A DNA stretch of 64,000 bases. Origin: Coleophora flavipennella (Eukaryota; Arthropoda; Insecta; Lepidoptera; Coleophoridae). Below are positions 43,467-54,100 of this stretch, piece after piece (the stretch's first letter is position 1; each line of letters begins with the position of its first letter). The stretch is taken from assembly GCA_947284805.1 (NCBI GenBank), contig OX369281.1:7256501-7320500 (forward strand). The letters are read 5' to 3'. Under the pieces are notes generated by a model, which ran no database searches, was not told the DNA's origin, and saw only the letters and a list, made by a program, of their open reading frames with translations. Both the position numbers and the translations under genes were made by a program.

Positions 43467-46335
43467 ATGGGGTTATCCTCCCTTACGTTCCTGGTTCTGC
43501 TACTTGGGTGCGTCTGCGCATCGCCTGTAAATGGACCTGTAGAAACTGACAAAGCAGCCGCTCAACAAACACTGGAACAGGACAAAGATGACTTGAAAAC
43601 GGATGCTAGCAGCTGTAAGTACTAATTAACAAGAACTTTAATGAGATGTGGTTTCTATTTTTTACCCGACTGCGCCAGAAGGAGGGTTATGTTTTTCGAG
43701 TGTATGTATGTATATTTCTATGGCACACTCTCTAAACGGCTTGATGGATTTGGGAGTGAGAGGTGTCGTTGGATTCGTCTTGACCCCTTGAGTGACTAGG
43801 ATACACTATTAGCCATCTGGCCAAAAAAGAGGGGTTAAATTTTAGTTTTTGTGAATAATACTAATGGCACATTTACACTCAGCCCTGTTGGGATAAGGAA
43901 AGTGAGCAGTGAAGTGAGCAGCGAGAGCGAGAAGGTAAATAGGTCACTCGCGCTGCCACAGCCATTGATTGCCACAATTGTCGGCTTTCGTGCTGAAGTC
44001 AAAGGAATCGGCTGAGTATGAACACTCACTAGCGTCGATGCTGCCGCAGAAGTATTTAGGGCAATATCTCCGGCAGTAGCAGAAGCAGTGGCAGTGGCTG
44101 AGTGCAAATCCCGGGTTAGAATCATATTCACTCTGTAATCGGGCTAAAGCCAGGCCGGTTGTGACTCTTGGACAAAAAAAAACATTTGTGTTTGTATGGC
44201 AGTCTGGCCAAACCAAGCAGATATTCTGTGGGATTCCACAGCCACAATAAAAAAAACCGACCAAGTGCGAACATATTTTAGTAGTGCGAGTCAGAACCGC
44301 ACACAAAGGGTTCCGTAACATTATATTAGATGGCGCTACTTTCATGTTTATTTGTTACTCCCCCCTTATTCGTTTACTTTTTTTAATTTTTAGTATTTGT
44401 TGTAATAGCGGTCCCATAAATACATCATCTTTGAAAATTTCAACTGTCTAGCTATCACGATTCATGGAATACAGCCTGGTGACAGACGGACAGACAGACA
44501 GACAATTAGACGGACGGACAGCGAAGTCTTAGTAAGGGGTCCCGTTTTTACCCTTTAAGTACGGAACCCTAAAAAGGTTTAATGGAAACTGTGGCTCCCT
44601 TAGTCATTAATTTTTGATCATTCAGTACATTCTTAATTAGCTCTAACTGAACTATAAACACTCAGAAAGAAGTTTCTGTAGTTCGGTCAACTTGGCCACA
44701 CCCCGGACACTGCATACAACGGACGTGAAGTGACATTTCTAAAAACAAATGACGGAGCAATCAAAATCACAGCGAAATTCTATACGTTCGAGAACTAAAC
44801 TATGACCAAATCTGTATCAATCTGGTGATACTGTATGTTAGTGTTAATATTATACTTTGACTCGGCTGACGACCGAACTACTGTTACTAGGGGATAACTT
44901 ATTCCACAGTAATCGTTAACAACCTGAAAACGTCCCCACTGTTAGGGCACGGGTATCTTCACTAACTCAGGAAGGTTAGATCATACTCAAACCGAACCGG
45001 CCAAGGCGAACCCCCCTGTCAGATTGGCCGCCTATTAAGGAATCTGACACGGCTGAACGATTCCCATCTATAATAGCTAACCGGCACAGGCGGCTAAACG
45101 TGCCTTATGAGGCACGAAAACGATCGAGAAAAAAGCCACTGACAAGTCAAACCCATCCAGGTAGTGACCGTTTTTCGGGTCAGTTTACCTGCGTGATCAA
45201 TAAGACCGCTTATTCCACAGTAAATTTAAACAAAACAACTTTTTCTCAGCCGAAATTACTAAAAAATTTATAAAGCCTTGATTATTTACTCTATAGATGA
45301 CCATGTATACCCAACAGGCCAGCATTTTACAACCACTATCTGTCTGCCTGCGCCTGTGTGGTATTTTTCGACGCATCGGTGACGCCGTGCTATATCTAGA
45401 GTAAATAATCAAAGTATAAATAAAGCCTTGTCTTAATTTTTAAAATAAAGCTCCTTTAGAGCGTCGGTGGCGCAACGGTTAGGGCCGCTACCTCCTGTCC
45501 AGGAGGTCGTGGTTTGAATCCTGCCGCGTACCAATGTGTTTCGAATTTCAATTTTATAAGTACGTTTATCCGACGCTCTTACGGTAGGAAAACATCGTGA
45601 GGGAAACCTACACACACCTGCAAAGAAACTCGAAGGTTGTGTGTGAAGTCGACCAACCCGCACTAGACCCGCGTTGTCGACTAAGGCCCGATCGCCCTAA
45701 TTCAGGTTAGGCTCGAGCCCCTCGGTGGGGACGTACCTATATGTGCTGAAATGATAACATTACCACTGCTATTACCGTATAACTTATAATTCTTAGATTC
45801 ACGGCGCTACGCAGACTTGGGTGGCGGCTATCCTGGAGCAGCGGGTTATGGCGTTACAGGATACGGCACACTAGACAGCTTCAACTCTTACAACGGAGGC
45901 TATGGAGGCTACGGCGGATACGATAACAACTATGGATATAGCAGCGTTGGAGGTGGTTATCCAGGGAATAACAACTATGGCAGTTCTGGTTACGGATACA
46001 ACAGAGGTTACGGAGGTACAGGGAACGGTGGGTACGGAGGTATAGGGAACGGCGGGTACGGAGGTATAGGGAACGGCGGGTACGGAGGTATAGGGAACGG
46101 CGGGTACGGAGGTATAGGGAACGGCGGGTACGGAGGTATAGGGAACGGCGGGTACGGAGGATACGGCGGCAACGGAGGTTTAACATCCTACTATGGTTAC
46201 AATAACCCGTACTACCAAGGTTCGAACCATTTGGGTTACGGATATTACAATAGAAAGCCTGGTTATGGCAATATCTACAGTAATGGTATAACGCCCAGTT
46301 TAGTCACAGGTTACAGAGGCTATTCAAGAAGATAA
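43467..46335 (+). CDS. Glycine/tyrosine-rich secreted cuticular-type protein (2 exons)
   Basis: Join 43467-43614 and 45797-46335, 228 residues. Exon 1 begins ATG with a clear signal peptide, MGLSSLTFLVLLLGCVCA, cleaved probably before SPVNG, then an acidic stretch (EQDKDDLKTDASS). The donor T|GTAAGT at 43615 and acceptor ATTCTTAG at 45789-45796 join phase 1 to give Tyr-Ser-Arg-Arg-Tyr. Exon 2 is GGY-rich (YGGYGGYDNNYGYSSVGGGY) with about six GNGGYGGI repeats. The family resembles the CPG-type glycine-rich cuticular proteins of Lepidoptera, extracellular matrix proteins; no chitin-binding R&R motif is visible. Sequence just before the ATG (GTTGTTTTAG) looks like an acceptor, so a 5' UTR intron is possible. 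Confidence 0.85.
44255..44577. mobile_element. 'GTTCCGTACC' family element
   Basis: ACCGACCAAGTGCGAACATA, AAGGGTTCCGTAAC, TTGTTGTAATAGCGGTCCCA, GACGGACAGACAGACAGACA, ending AAGTACGGAACCCTAAAAAG. Relatives: 53083-53332 and 61572-61898. Confidence 0.65.
44697..44850 (-). repeat. R200 dispersed repeat
   Basis: CACACCCCGGACACTGCATA to CTGTATGTTAGTGTTAATAT, reverse orientation, with an internal deletion of the CTCTCTAG part. Confidence 0.6.
45459..45758 (+). mobile_element. SINE-A, second head type
   Basis: AGAGCGTCGGTGGCGCAACG, GTTAGGGCCGCTACCTCCTG, GTGGTTTGAATCCTGCCGCG, body AACATCGTGAGGGAAACC, tail GACGTACCTATATGTGCTGA. Shares body and tail with 24587-24892 but has a different tRNA-like head. 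Confidence 0.8.
46018..46165 (+). repeat. 24-bp coding tandem repeat
   Basis: About six copies of GGGAACGGCGGGTACGGAGG plus TATA, encoding GNGGYGGI. The first copy has a synonymous GGT variant. Copies are almost identical, so allele length is likely to vary. Confidence 0.85.
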
Positions 46336-46522
46336 CTGTATTTCCTTCTATCATTATTGATCAGGTTTAAGTGTTGTATTATAATATAATTAAATAACTT
46401 AAGTGTAAGAACCAAAGTTAACGTCCAAAGTTTAAATTGTAAGAAACACCTTTTTGTATAAAAGTGGATTAGTTACCTGTACTGACATTCTAATTTATAA
46501 ACATATGTATTGTAAAAATACT

Positions 46523-46528
46523 AATAAA
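46523..46528 (+). promoter_or_regulatory. Poly(A) signal of cuticular-type gene
   Basis: AATAAA 188 bases after the stop codon, in an A-rich context (AATAAAAGAAAAAC). Confidence 0.65.
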
Positions 46529-46556
46529 AGAAAAACAAAAAAAAATGCTTTGAAAA

Positions 46557-46562
46557 TTTATT
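46557..46562 (-). promoter_or_regulatory. Candidate poly(A) signal of RS gene
   Basis: TTTATT on the plus strand, that is AATAAA on the minus strand, about 215 bases past the RS-gene stop. Another TTTATT lies at about 46613-46618. Use of the 46557 signal would overlap the 3' ends of the two convergent genes. Confidence 0.45.
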
Positions 46563-46695
46563 ACTATTAACAGTGTGACATATTCAATCGTTAAGATGTT
46601 ATTACATACTATTTTATTTATCTCTAAAATCGCTGAAAATTAAACCATTATTTCTTAATATTATATTAAAATTCAAAACGTTTGAGTGTTCTAAC

Positions 46696-46794
46696 GCTTC
46701 ACGGTGGTAACGCGTCCAGTTGGCCGCTAGTCGGAGCCAGACGCGCTTCACGGTGGTAACGCGTCCAGTTGGCCGCTTAGTCGGAGCCAGACGC
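46696..46794 (-). repeat. 49/50-bp tandem duplication over the stop codon of the RS gene
   Basis: GCTTCACGGTGGTAACGCGT ... GGAGCCAGACGC occurs at 46696-46744 and 46745-46794, differing by one T. The upstream (minus-strand) copy encodes the last residues ASGSD and TAA; the second copy repeats ASGSD and a TAG in the 3' UTR. Confidence 0.85.
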
Positions 46795-48143
46795 ACTAGT
46801 TTGCTTTTTCATGGACTTTAGAGCTCTTTCCCGTAGTTTCTTTTCCAAGTCCTCATTGTTAACTTTCCCCTCCTCCTCCTCTTCCTCGGCTTCGTCACTG
46901 TCAGATGAGTCATCCTTCTTTTTCGATGATTTCTTGTGTTTTTTGTGTTTCTTATGCTTTTTCGAATGCTTCTTGTGTTTCTTGGTTCGCCTTGACTTTT
47001 TCGGTTCGTCACTGTCAGAGTCTGACTCAGATTCAGACATTTTCTTCTTAGCCTTCTTTTTGGCTACTTGATCACTGTCAGATGAAGATTCATCTTTTTC
47101 GCGTTTCTTAGCTTTCTTTTCACTGTCATCACGTGATTTGGATTTACCCTCATCGACATGTTTACCTTTTACTGATTTTTCGTCGCTCTTTCTTAACTTT
47201 GCTATCTCAGGAGAAGGCGCTTTGTCTTTGGCCGTCTCAGGTTTCTTGCTTCGCTTTCCATCTATCTCAGTACTGGAAGCGTCGCGTTTCGCAACCTTTT
47301 TCTTGCTAGATTTCTCGTCGCTATCCGAGCTGTCGTCATTGGAATCTTCCGACTCATCCTTTTTCGACTTAGCCGATTTATCGACCTTCTCAGACCTGGA
47401 ACGATCGGCACTGACCTCTTTGCGTTTTTTACTCTTTTTCTCACTGTCAGATTCCTCTGGAATGTTCTTTTTGGATTTTGAACTCTTAGGTTTAACTTCC
47501 TCCTCTGAACTAGATTCCGAACTTGATGAACGTGATCTCTTCTTCTTAGACTTCTTTGCCAGCTTCTTTTTTGCGTTCTTCTTGCTTTTCTTCTTTTTGT
47601 CTTCTTCAGAATCACTGGAAGACGAATCTTCTGATTCACTGTCGCTAGACGAGCTTTCTTTCTTGGGTTTCTTCTTCTTTGAGGTGGCTTTTTCTTTGCG
47701 TTTAACCTTTGATTTGCTCTTTGCTTTAACATCTTCGCTTTCGCTCCCACTCTCGCTCTCGGAGCGTCGTGACTTGCGCTTGGCCTTCTTGGTTTCTTGT
47801 GGCTTTTCTCTTTCCTCCTCAGCCTGTTCCTTCCCAGACGCGTCATCGCCAGACCGGTCGGACTTCTTAGCATTGTCAGCTTCAGGTTTTCTTAGGAACG
47901 GAGATGGCGTTCGAGACAAGCTCTTAGAATATTCTCGTATGGTGGGTATAGGAATAAAGTCTTCTCTGTCTTCTCTGTCGTCATCATCTGACTGGACTGG
48001 TTTGCTCACTTTCTCATCCTGAGACTTGTCCTTGGCCACGGAGGAATCTCTGCTGGAGCTCGATGCAACTCGTTCTTTAGCAGCTTCGCGAGGAACCGAA
48101 ATGCGTTCGAGGGACTTCTTTTGCAGCCTCTCTGCGAGATTTT
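46777..48143 (-). CDS. Last exon of RS gene (Lys/Ser/Asp/Glu-rich tail)
   Basis: Acceptor CTACAG (plus-strand CTGTAG at 48144), completing a Glu codon, then NLAERLQKKSLERISVPREA; 454 residues to the stop at 46777-46779. It contains FIPIPTIREYSKSLSRTPSP, many SDSE/SSSSD clusters resembling casein-kinase-2 sites, bipartite-like KKRK runs, and the ending KKQTSASGSD. Low-complexity and probably disordered. The antisense strand is open over part of it, but that is a codon-bias shadow. Confidence 0.92.
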
Positions 48144-51100
48144 CTGTAGCAGGTAGAACAAAATTTTGTAACATAATGTGAGTAAAGAAGTCAATATTAT
48201 TTTTAAAGTTTTAACGCATTTATAACTGTGCTGTACCTTAATGGGATTTTTCGCTTTTAAGCGGTTGAAACTATTTGAAACAATAAATGCGATAAAAATA
48301 CTTAGTTGTAATAAAGTAGTAAACTTACCTTTCCTCGGGATGGAGACAGATTTCTCCAGACGTTCCTTGATAATGTCGCTGGATCTTCTTTCGCGGGACT
48401 TCCTGTCTCTGGATCTTCTGTCCTTTCCTCTTGATCTCCTATCCCTGTCAAGTTTAGGTTTTTTACTGAACTTTACTAGCCTAGCCTTATAATGCAATGA
48501 ACGATAAAAGGATATTATTTGATTAGTAATTTATAAACGGTAATACAGGAGGATATTATTTATTTAGAAACATAAACAGTGATACTCTTCACTATGAGAC
48601 AGTTTAGAATTTAATGTTATAAAACTGTAACGTGTGTTTGGCCCAGAAGCTGATCGTAATGATCTTTTTTCACAAACTCCGTAGCGCAATTTCTTCATAC
48701 ATTCTAAGGCAGCTCGTCTTCATCAAATACTATGTTGAATTAACGGTTGGACGGTTCTGTGAAGACGGTTGGCTTTTTTATTTATCAAACTACAATAATA
48801 ATGTGAAATTGGCATACCGTGCGTCACGTAAAGAGCGCTCTGGCCTTGGCCCCGCGCATTTAATTTTAGTCCTAATGTAGCTTTCATCATACCCGCCGAA
48901 GGACGTCCACTGCTGGACATAGACCTCCCCAAGGATATCCACGACGACCAGTTCTGCGCTGCCCGCATCCAGCGGCTTTCCGCTACCTTCACCAGATCAT
49001 CGGTCCACCGAGTGGGAGGCCTGCCTACGCTACGTTTTCCGGGGCGCGGACGCCAATCGAGAACTTCACTGCCCTAACGGCCATCTGTTCTACGAGCTAT
49101 GTGCCCCACCCACTGCCACTTAAGTTAAGCAATTCTGAGAAGTCGACCAAATGCACTGGGCCCGCGTAGTCGACTAAGGCTCGATCGCCCGGATATGATT
49201 CCGGGTAGGCTCGAGCCGGTCGGTGAAGTGGTACATATATGAGCTGATATGATGATGTAGTGTAGTGCGGTTACCTGCTGCGGGAGCGGCGATCGCGAGA
49301 ACGGCGCGGCGGCGACACGCGGCCTGAGCGACGCCGTGAGCGCGACCTCCTCCGCGAGCGCGAGCGACGCCTGTCGCGGGACCTGCGTTACGCACATTAT
49401 TCAAAACCTCTTAGCACAGAATAGTTCTCAAACCTACGTCCTTGTCGTAGTCTACATTGGCATGACAGTGCCTGAACTGAAGAGTCGTGTTGGCTCAGTG
49501 TAAATACTCCCATATAAGGCCATAAATTACATAATTGGTAGTTTAACCACCAAGTCGGACGAAGGTTCAGTGTAAACGGAACTTCCTTTCCGTTAGGGTT
49601 GTCAATGCAGTCGGTAAACCTCCACTAGTGAACCACAGTCTAAAGAATCTATACAGTCGTCCAACGCAGACGTCTGGACAGGGCAATCGTGCGGAGGCCG
49701 AGGGGCGAGACGGGGTATGGTCGAGCCTCAATCGCTCTAGTCAGTCACCGTTCGGGACAATTCATTCAATTCAATTCATTCGGGCGATGGCAGTGGAGGA
49801 CGTGCTCTGACTAGTAATGTCGGCTTTGAAGCAAATATCAAAGGTATTGACCCACGGTATGGATTCTTTATATATACAGTGTTAATTCTATATAGTAACA
49901 CTCAAGGGACCGGGCATTTTGTGACGTTATTGAGAGTTTTCGTTATACAGAGAGAAATTAGCGTTAAAATAAACCAACTGACGCCAGAAAATTTTGACGT
50001 TTCAAAGAGTGACTAGTTATATCGAGTGACGTTATAAAGAGCATACACTGTATGTGGTTAAACATAGGACCCACTAGACCTCCACCACAGTATTACAATA
50101 TAGCGGCTTACAGTAGCGCAACGAATGTACTTACGCAGAGCAACGGAAGGGTACTTGCGGGGCAGCGGGCGGTGGGGCACAGCCTATGCCAGGCTGACTG
50201 GAGACTAGTATGGGCTAGTACTTACGCCGGTGGCGCACCGTGCGACATCAAAGGCGTTGCGCTACTGTAAGCCATATCTTAATACTGTGCCTCCACTAAG
50301 CCCGATCCTGCCTGAGCTGTATGCATCATGCGGGCACTCTAAACTTCGCTACATCTTTAGGTACTTACTGTCGCAAACCATGGAACACAGTCAGTACACA
50401 AACATATTAATCATTTACGCAGACGATAGCGGGACCAATACTGGTTGCTACATCCCCTGCACACTAATTACAATTAGTCTTTGTCTGTTGACTGTTTTGT
50501 TAGTGGGGTAACCTTTTGTTAAATTATAACATGACTAAGAGCATGGCGAAATTATAAAATAGTTGACATTTTAATTTTTTTTACCCCTTCATAAGTGTTT
50601 TAGGTAGATTCGACAAAAATATAACACTTCACATATTTCTTGAGATGACTAATTTTACCGCATTAGCATTTTTACGGGTGTCGGGATTAACTTTATCATT
50701 ATCAACCTTACTGGTTGGTCAACCTTACTGGTTGAGAATGATAAAGTTAATCCCCTATACACCCGTAAAAATGTTAATGCGGTAAAATTAGTCATCTCAA
50801 GAAATATGTGAAGTGATAAATAAAGTTGAGATGATGCCAAGGGCTTACCAATTGTGAATTAAAAATAAGTTAGGTAGGTAGTCTTAATAACTCATTAAAA
50901 ACGTGAAATAGCAAAAAAAATATCTCAAGAATCACAATTGTTTTATTATCTTCTACTTCTTATCATCATATCAGGCGAAGGACGTTCTCTGCTGGACATA
51001 GGCGTCTCCTAAGGATTTCCACGACGACCGGTTCTGCGCTATCCGCGTCCAAAGTCTTCCCGCGATCTTCACCAGGTCATCGGTCCACCGAGTGGGAGGC

Positions 51101-54100
51101 CTGCCTACGCTACGTTTTCCGATGCGCGGTTGCCACTCGATAACTTTACTGCCCCAACGGACATCTGTTCTACGAGCTATGTGCCCCGCCAACTGCCACT
51201 TAAGTTTAGCAATTCTGAGAGCTATGTCGAGTTACTTTGGTTCTCCTACGGATCTCCTCTTTTCTGATTCGATCACGCATAGAAACTCCGAGCATAGCAT
51301 GCACCATTGCCATTTAGGTGATCTTGAGCCTTTATATGAGGCCCATAGTAAGCGACCATGTTTCGAACCTGGAGGCGAACCGACATGGTGGCGTTTTCAT
51401 ACAAACACTTCAGTACCTCAATACCTTCTTCTTATTGTGTGGTACAAATTAACCGTGCTATCCAAGGGATAGACGGGGGTTGCCTGGTGCTGCACTTAGC
51501 ATCACCTGCGGTCAAGTGTAGAGCATTTAGATTCACACCTAAGGACGTGTGCAACGCGACCTTCATACACATCTGGAATTAGATGTGCAGATTCCCTCAC
51601 GATGTTTTCCTTCACCGTTAAAGCAATCGGTAAATATATGTACGTAAGTTTCGAAAAACTCATTGGCACATTGGCCGTCCGGATTTGAACCCGGCACCTC
51701 TGGTTAGGAGGACCGAGTCGTTACCAGTTGAGCCACCGACGCTATATTATCATCATCATCATATCAGCCGAAAATCGTCCACTGCTGGACAAAAGTCTCC
51801 CCCAAGGATTTCCACGGCGACCGGTCCTCGCTGCCCGCATCCATCGGCTTCCCGCGATCTTCACCAGACCGTCGGCCCACCGCGTGGGAGGCCTGCCTAG
51901 GCTACGTATATATATTATATTCTATATTATATTCTACCTAAAACACTCCTAGGAAGAAAAAAAACTGAATGTTGTGAAAAGTAAAACTACTTAGTACAGA
52001 ATTACCTGTCCCTCGAACGTCGTCGAGAGCGCGACCGCGTGCGTCTACGTCTTTCAATCGATCGACGGCGTTCTCGCGACCTTAAATTATAATACCAGTG
52101 ATTCAAATCAAATGAAGTAGGGTCGCTACTTAGATCTAGATAAAAATTAAAATTATTTGCGATTAAGAAGGTATTCACAAAATTGTTTCCCACATACAAA
52201 CCTAAAATTACTACCTCTTGAAAATAGGTGAGTCGATTCTAATGAAACTTTATGTACATAAACAAGTCACGAAATTAAAGTTTATGTAGAGATTAAATTT
52301 TAAAAATATATATCGTTTTCACTAAATAATAGTGATTTTAAGTTTTCATAGTAATCTTAAAACTCGCCTTTTTTTAATAAAGTATTAAAGGGGTTTGAAA
52401 TTTTTTGTATAAAGACTGGAATCCGCCATATATTTTTTTTCAAAATGACGTCGCACGTTGAGACCTATATATTTGGATAGAGGACATACATACAAACAAA
52501 AAATGTTATGTAACATAGTGTCCTAAAACGTCACGTTACGGAGATAATTGAATATATATATTCCATAATAATTTTGATTATTTTTAACTTCTATATTATC
52601 TCAGAAACGTGACACTTTAGACCAAAATGTTATATGATATTTTTTGTTCCTCTATAGGTCCTCTATCCAAAAATACAGGTTAGATTGTGAGACTGCCATT
52701 TTGAAATAAAATCAAAATGGCGAATCCTCAGTGTGCCAATAACTTTCAAACCCTTTTAATCTATCCACAAACTAGAATTTCGTGACTTGCTTATGTGTAT
52801 AAAGTTTCATAACAATCGGCCCATCCATTTTCAAGAAGATAGATAGATAAATAGATAGATAGATCGTGTATTTCTCATAGCCTTACAGTAGATACGTAAT
52901 ACGTATACGGTAAATAAGAAGACATTTTAAGTTTGTATGGGAAACGATTTTGTGAAAACGCTTTTAAGTTTTGACAGGGAACCCTGTCTGTCATTTCGGT
53001 ATGGGCGGGCACTACATACGGTCGAGCGACACTGAACTACCTACTAAACCGACTGTTGTAAATGCTGTATGTGCGAATTTAAAAAAAACGGTCAAGCGCG
53101 AGTCAGAACCGCACACGAAGGGTTCCGTACCATCATACTAAATAGCACTTGTTTCTTCACATTTTTTCTAATTTTTAGTATTTGTTATAGCGGCAACAGA
53201 AATACATCATCAGTGAAAATTTCAACTATTTAGCTATCACGGTTCATAAAAAACAAGCTTGGTGACAGACGGATGGACAGCGAAGTCTTAGTAATAGGGT
53301 CTCGTTTTTACGCTTTGGGTACTGAACCCTAAAAAGTCGGCCCAAGGTGAGCGCAGTTATAATTTTCGACAAAATGACACCTGTTTGGGGTGAGTAAGCA
53401 CGACGGAGTACCGACGATTTTTTAAACACACTCGACGGAAAATGACAAGAGTTTAGAGTTTGTCCTTAGTCTGATTTGTCAACCAGGATGCACCTAATAA
53501 AGAACATGTACGCCCATTTTGTTCAAGATATTTGCCGGGATTTGTACTAACGTACCAATTCTTCTCGCTCTGACTCACTGTAAAACAAGAATTGAACTAG
53601 ACCACCTAAGTTGACCTACTTTTTGGCACAAGCAGATGTACCCTTAGCGGCCTACTTGTAATTGGTAAATTGATACTGTTACGTGAAAACTTTTAGTAAA
53701 CAAGTGTCATGGAATATTATAATATATGGCACTAATATATCTCAAGGATGAATTCTCTAATTGAGCTATCACTAACTTAAAATCAAAAAATATTAACAAA
53801 AATCAAATTATTAAGAAAAAAACTCTGGCATGTTTGGTGTTTCTACAATAGGGATGACGACTACTAGTCATTCATCTGATTTACTTTTTACCATCTGTCT
53901 AAACGACATTTTGTTCTAAAAAATGTTTGAAATACCTAGGCGTGACGTCACAGTTTTGGAGTGTCATTTATGTACTCATTTTGTGATTTTGGTGGGTTAA
54001 AAATCGAAGACTTGATGGAAAACAAAACGAGTAAGGTTTTCCGAAGTTTAAGTAGGTGGGTAATTTAGTGATCAAGAGTTCATAATTTAGTTCTGATGCT

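Larger units (their letters stand above)
43615..45796 (+). other. Intron of glycine-rich cuticular-type gene
   Basis: Contains a 'GTTCCGTACC' element (44255-44577), a reverse R200 copy (44697-44850) and a SINE-A (45459-45758) ending about 40 bases before exon 2. 44860-45455 is unassigned; TTATTCCACAGTAA occurs at 44899 and 45211. Confidence 0.65.

Noticed and set aside
47138..48022. Plus-strand open frame of about 290 codons opposite the RS-gene last exon
   Set aside because: Ser/Phe/Leu-rich shadow of the Lys/Glu/Ser codons; the minus-strand frame is supported by eight other exons in phase.
39243..51360. LINE fragments as functional reverse-transcriptase genes
   Set aside because: Only the last 100-400 bases are present in each, with frameshifts and no catalytic domain.
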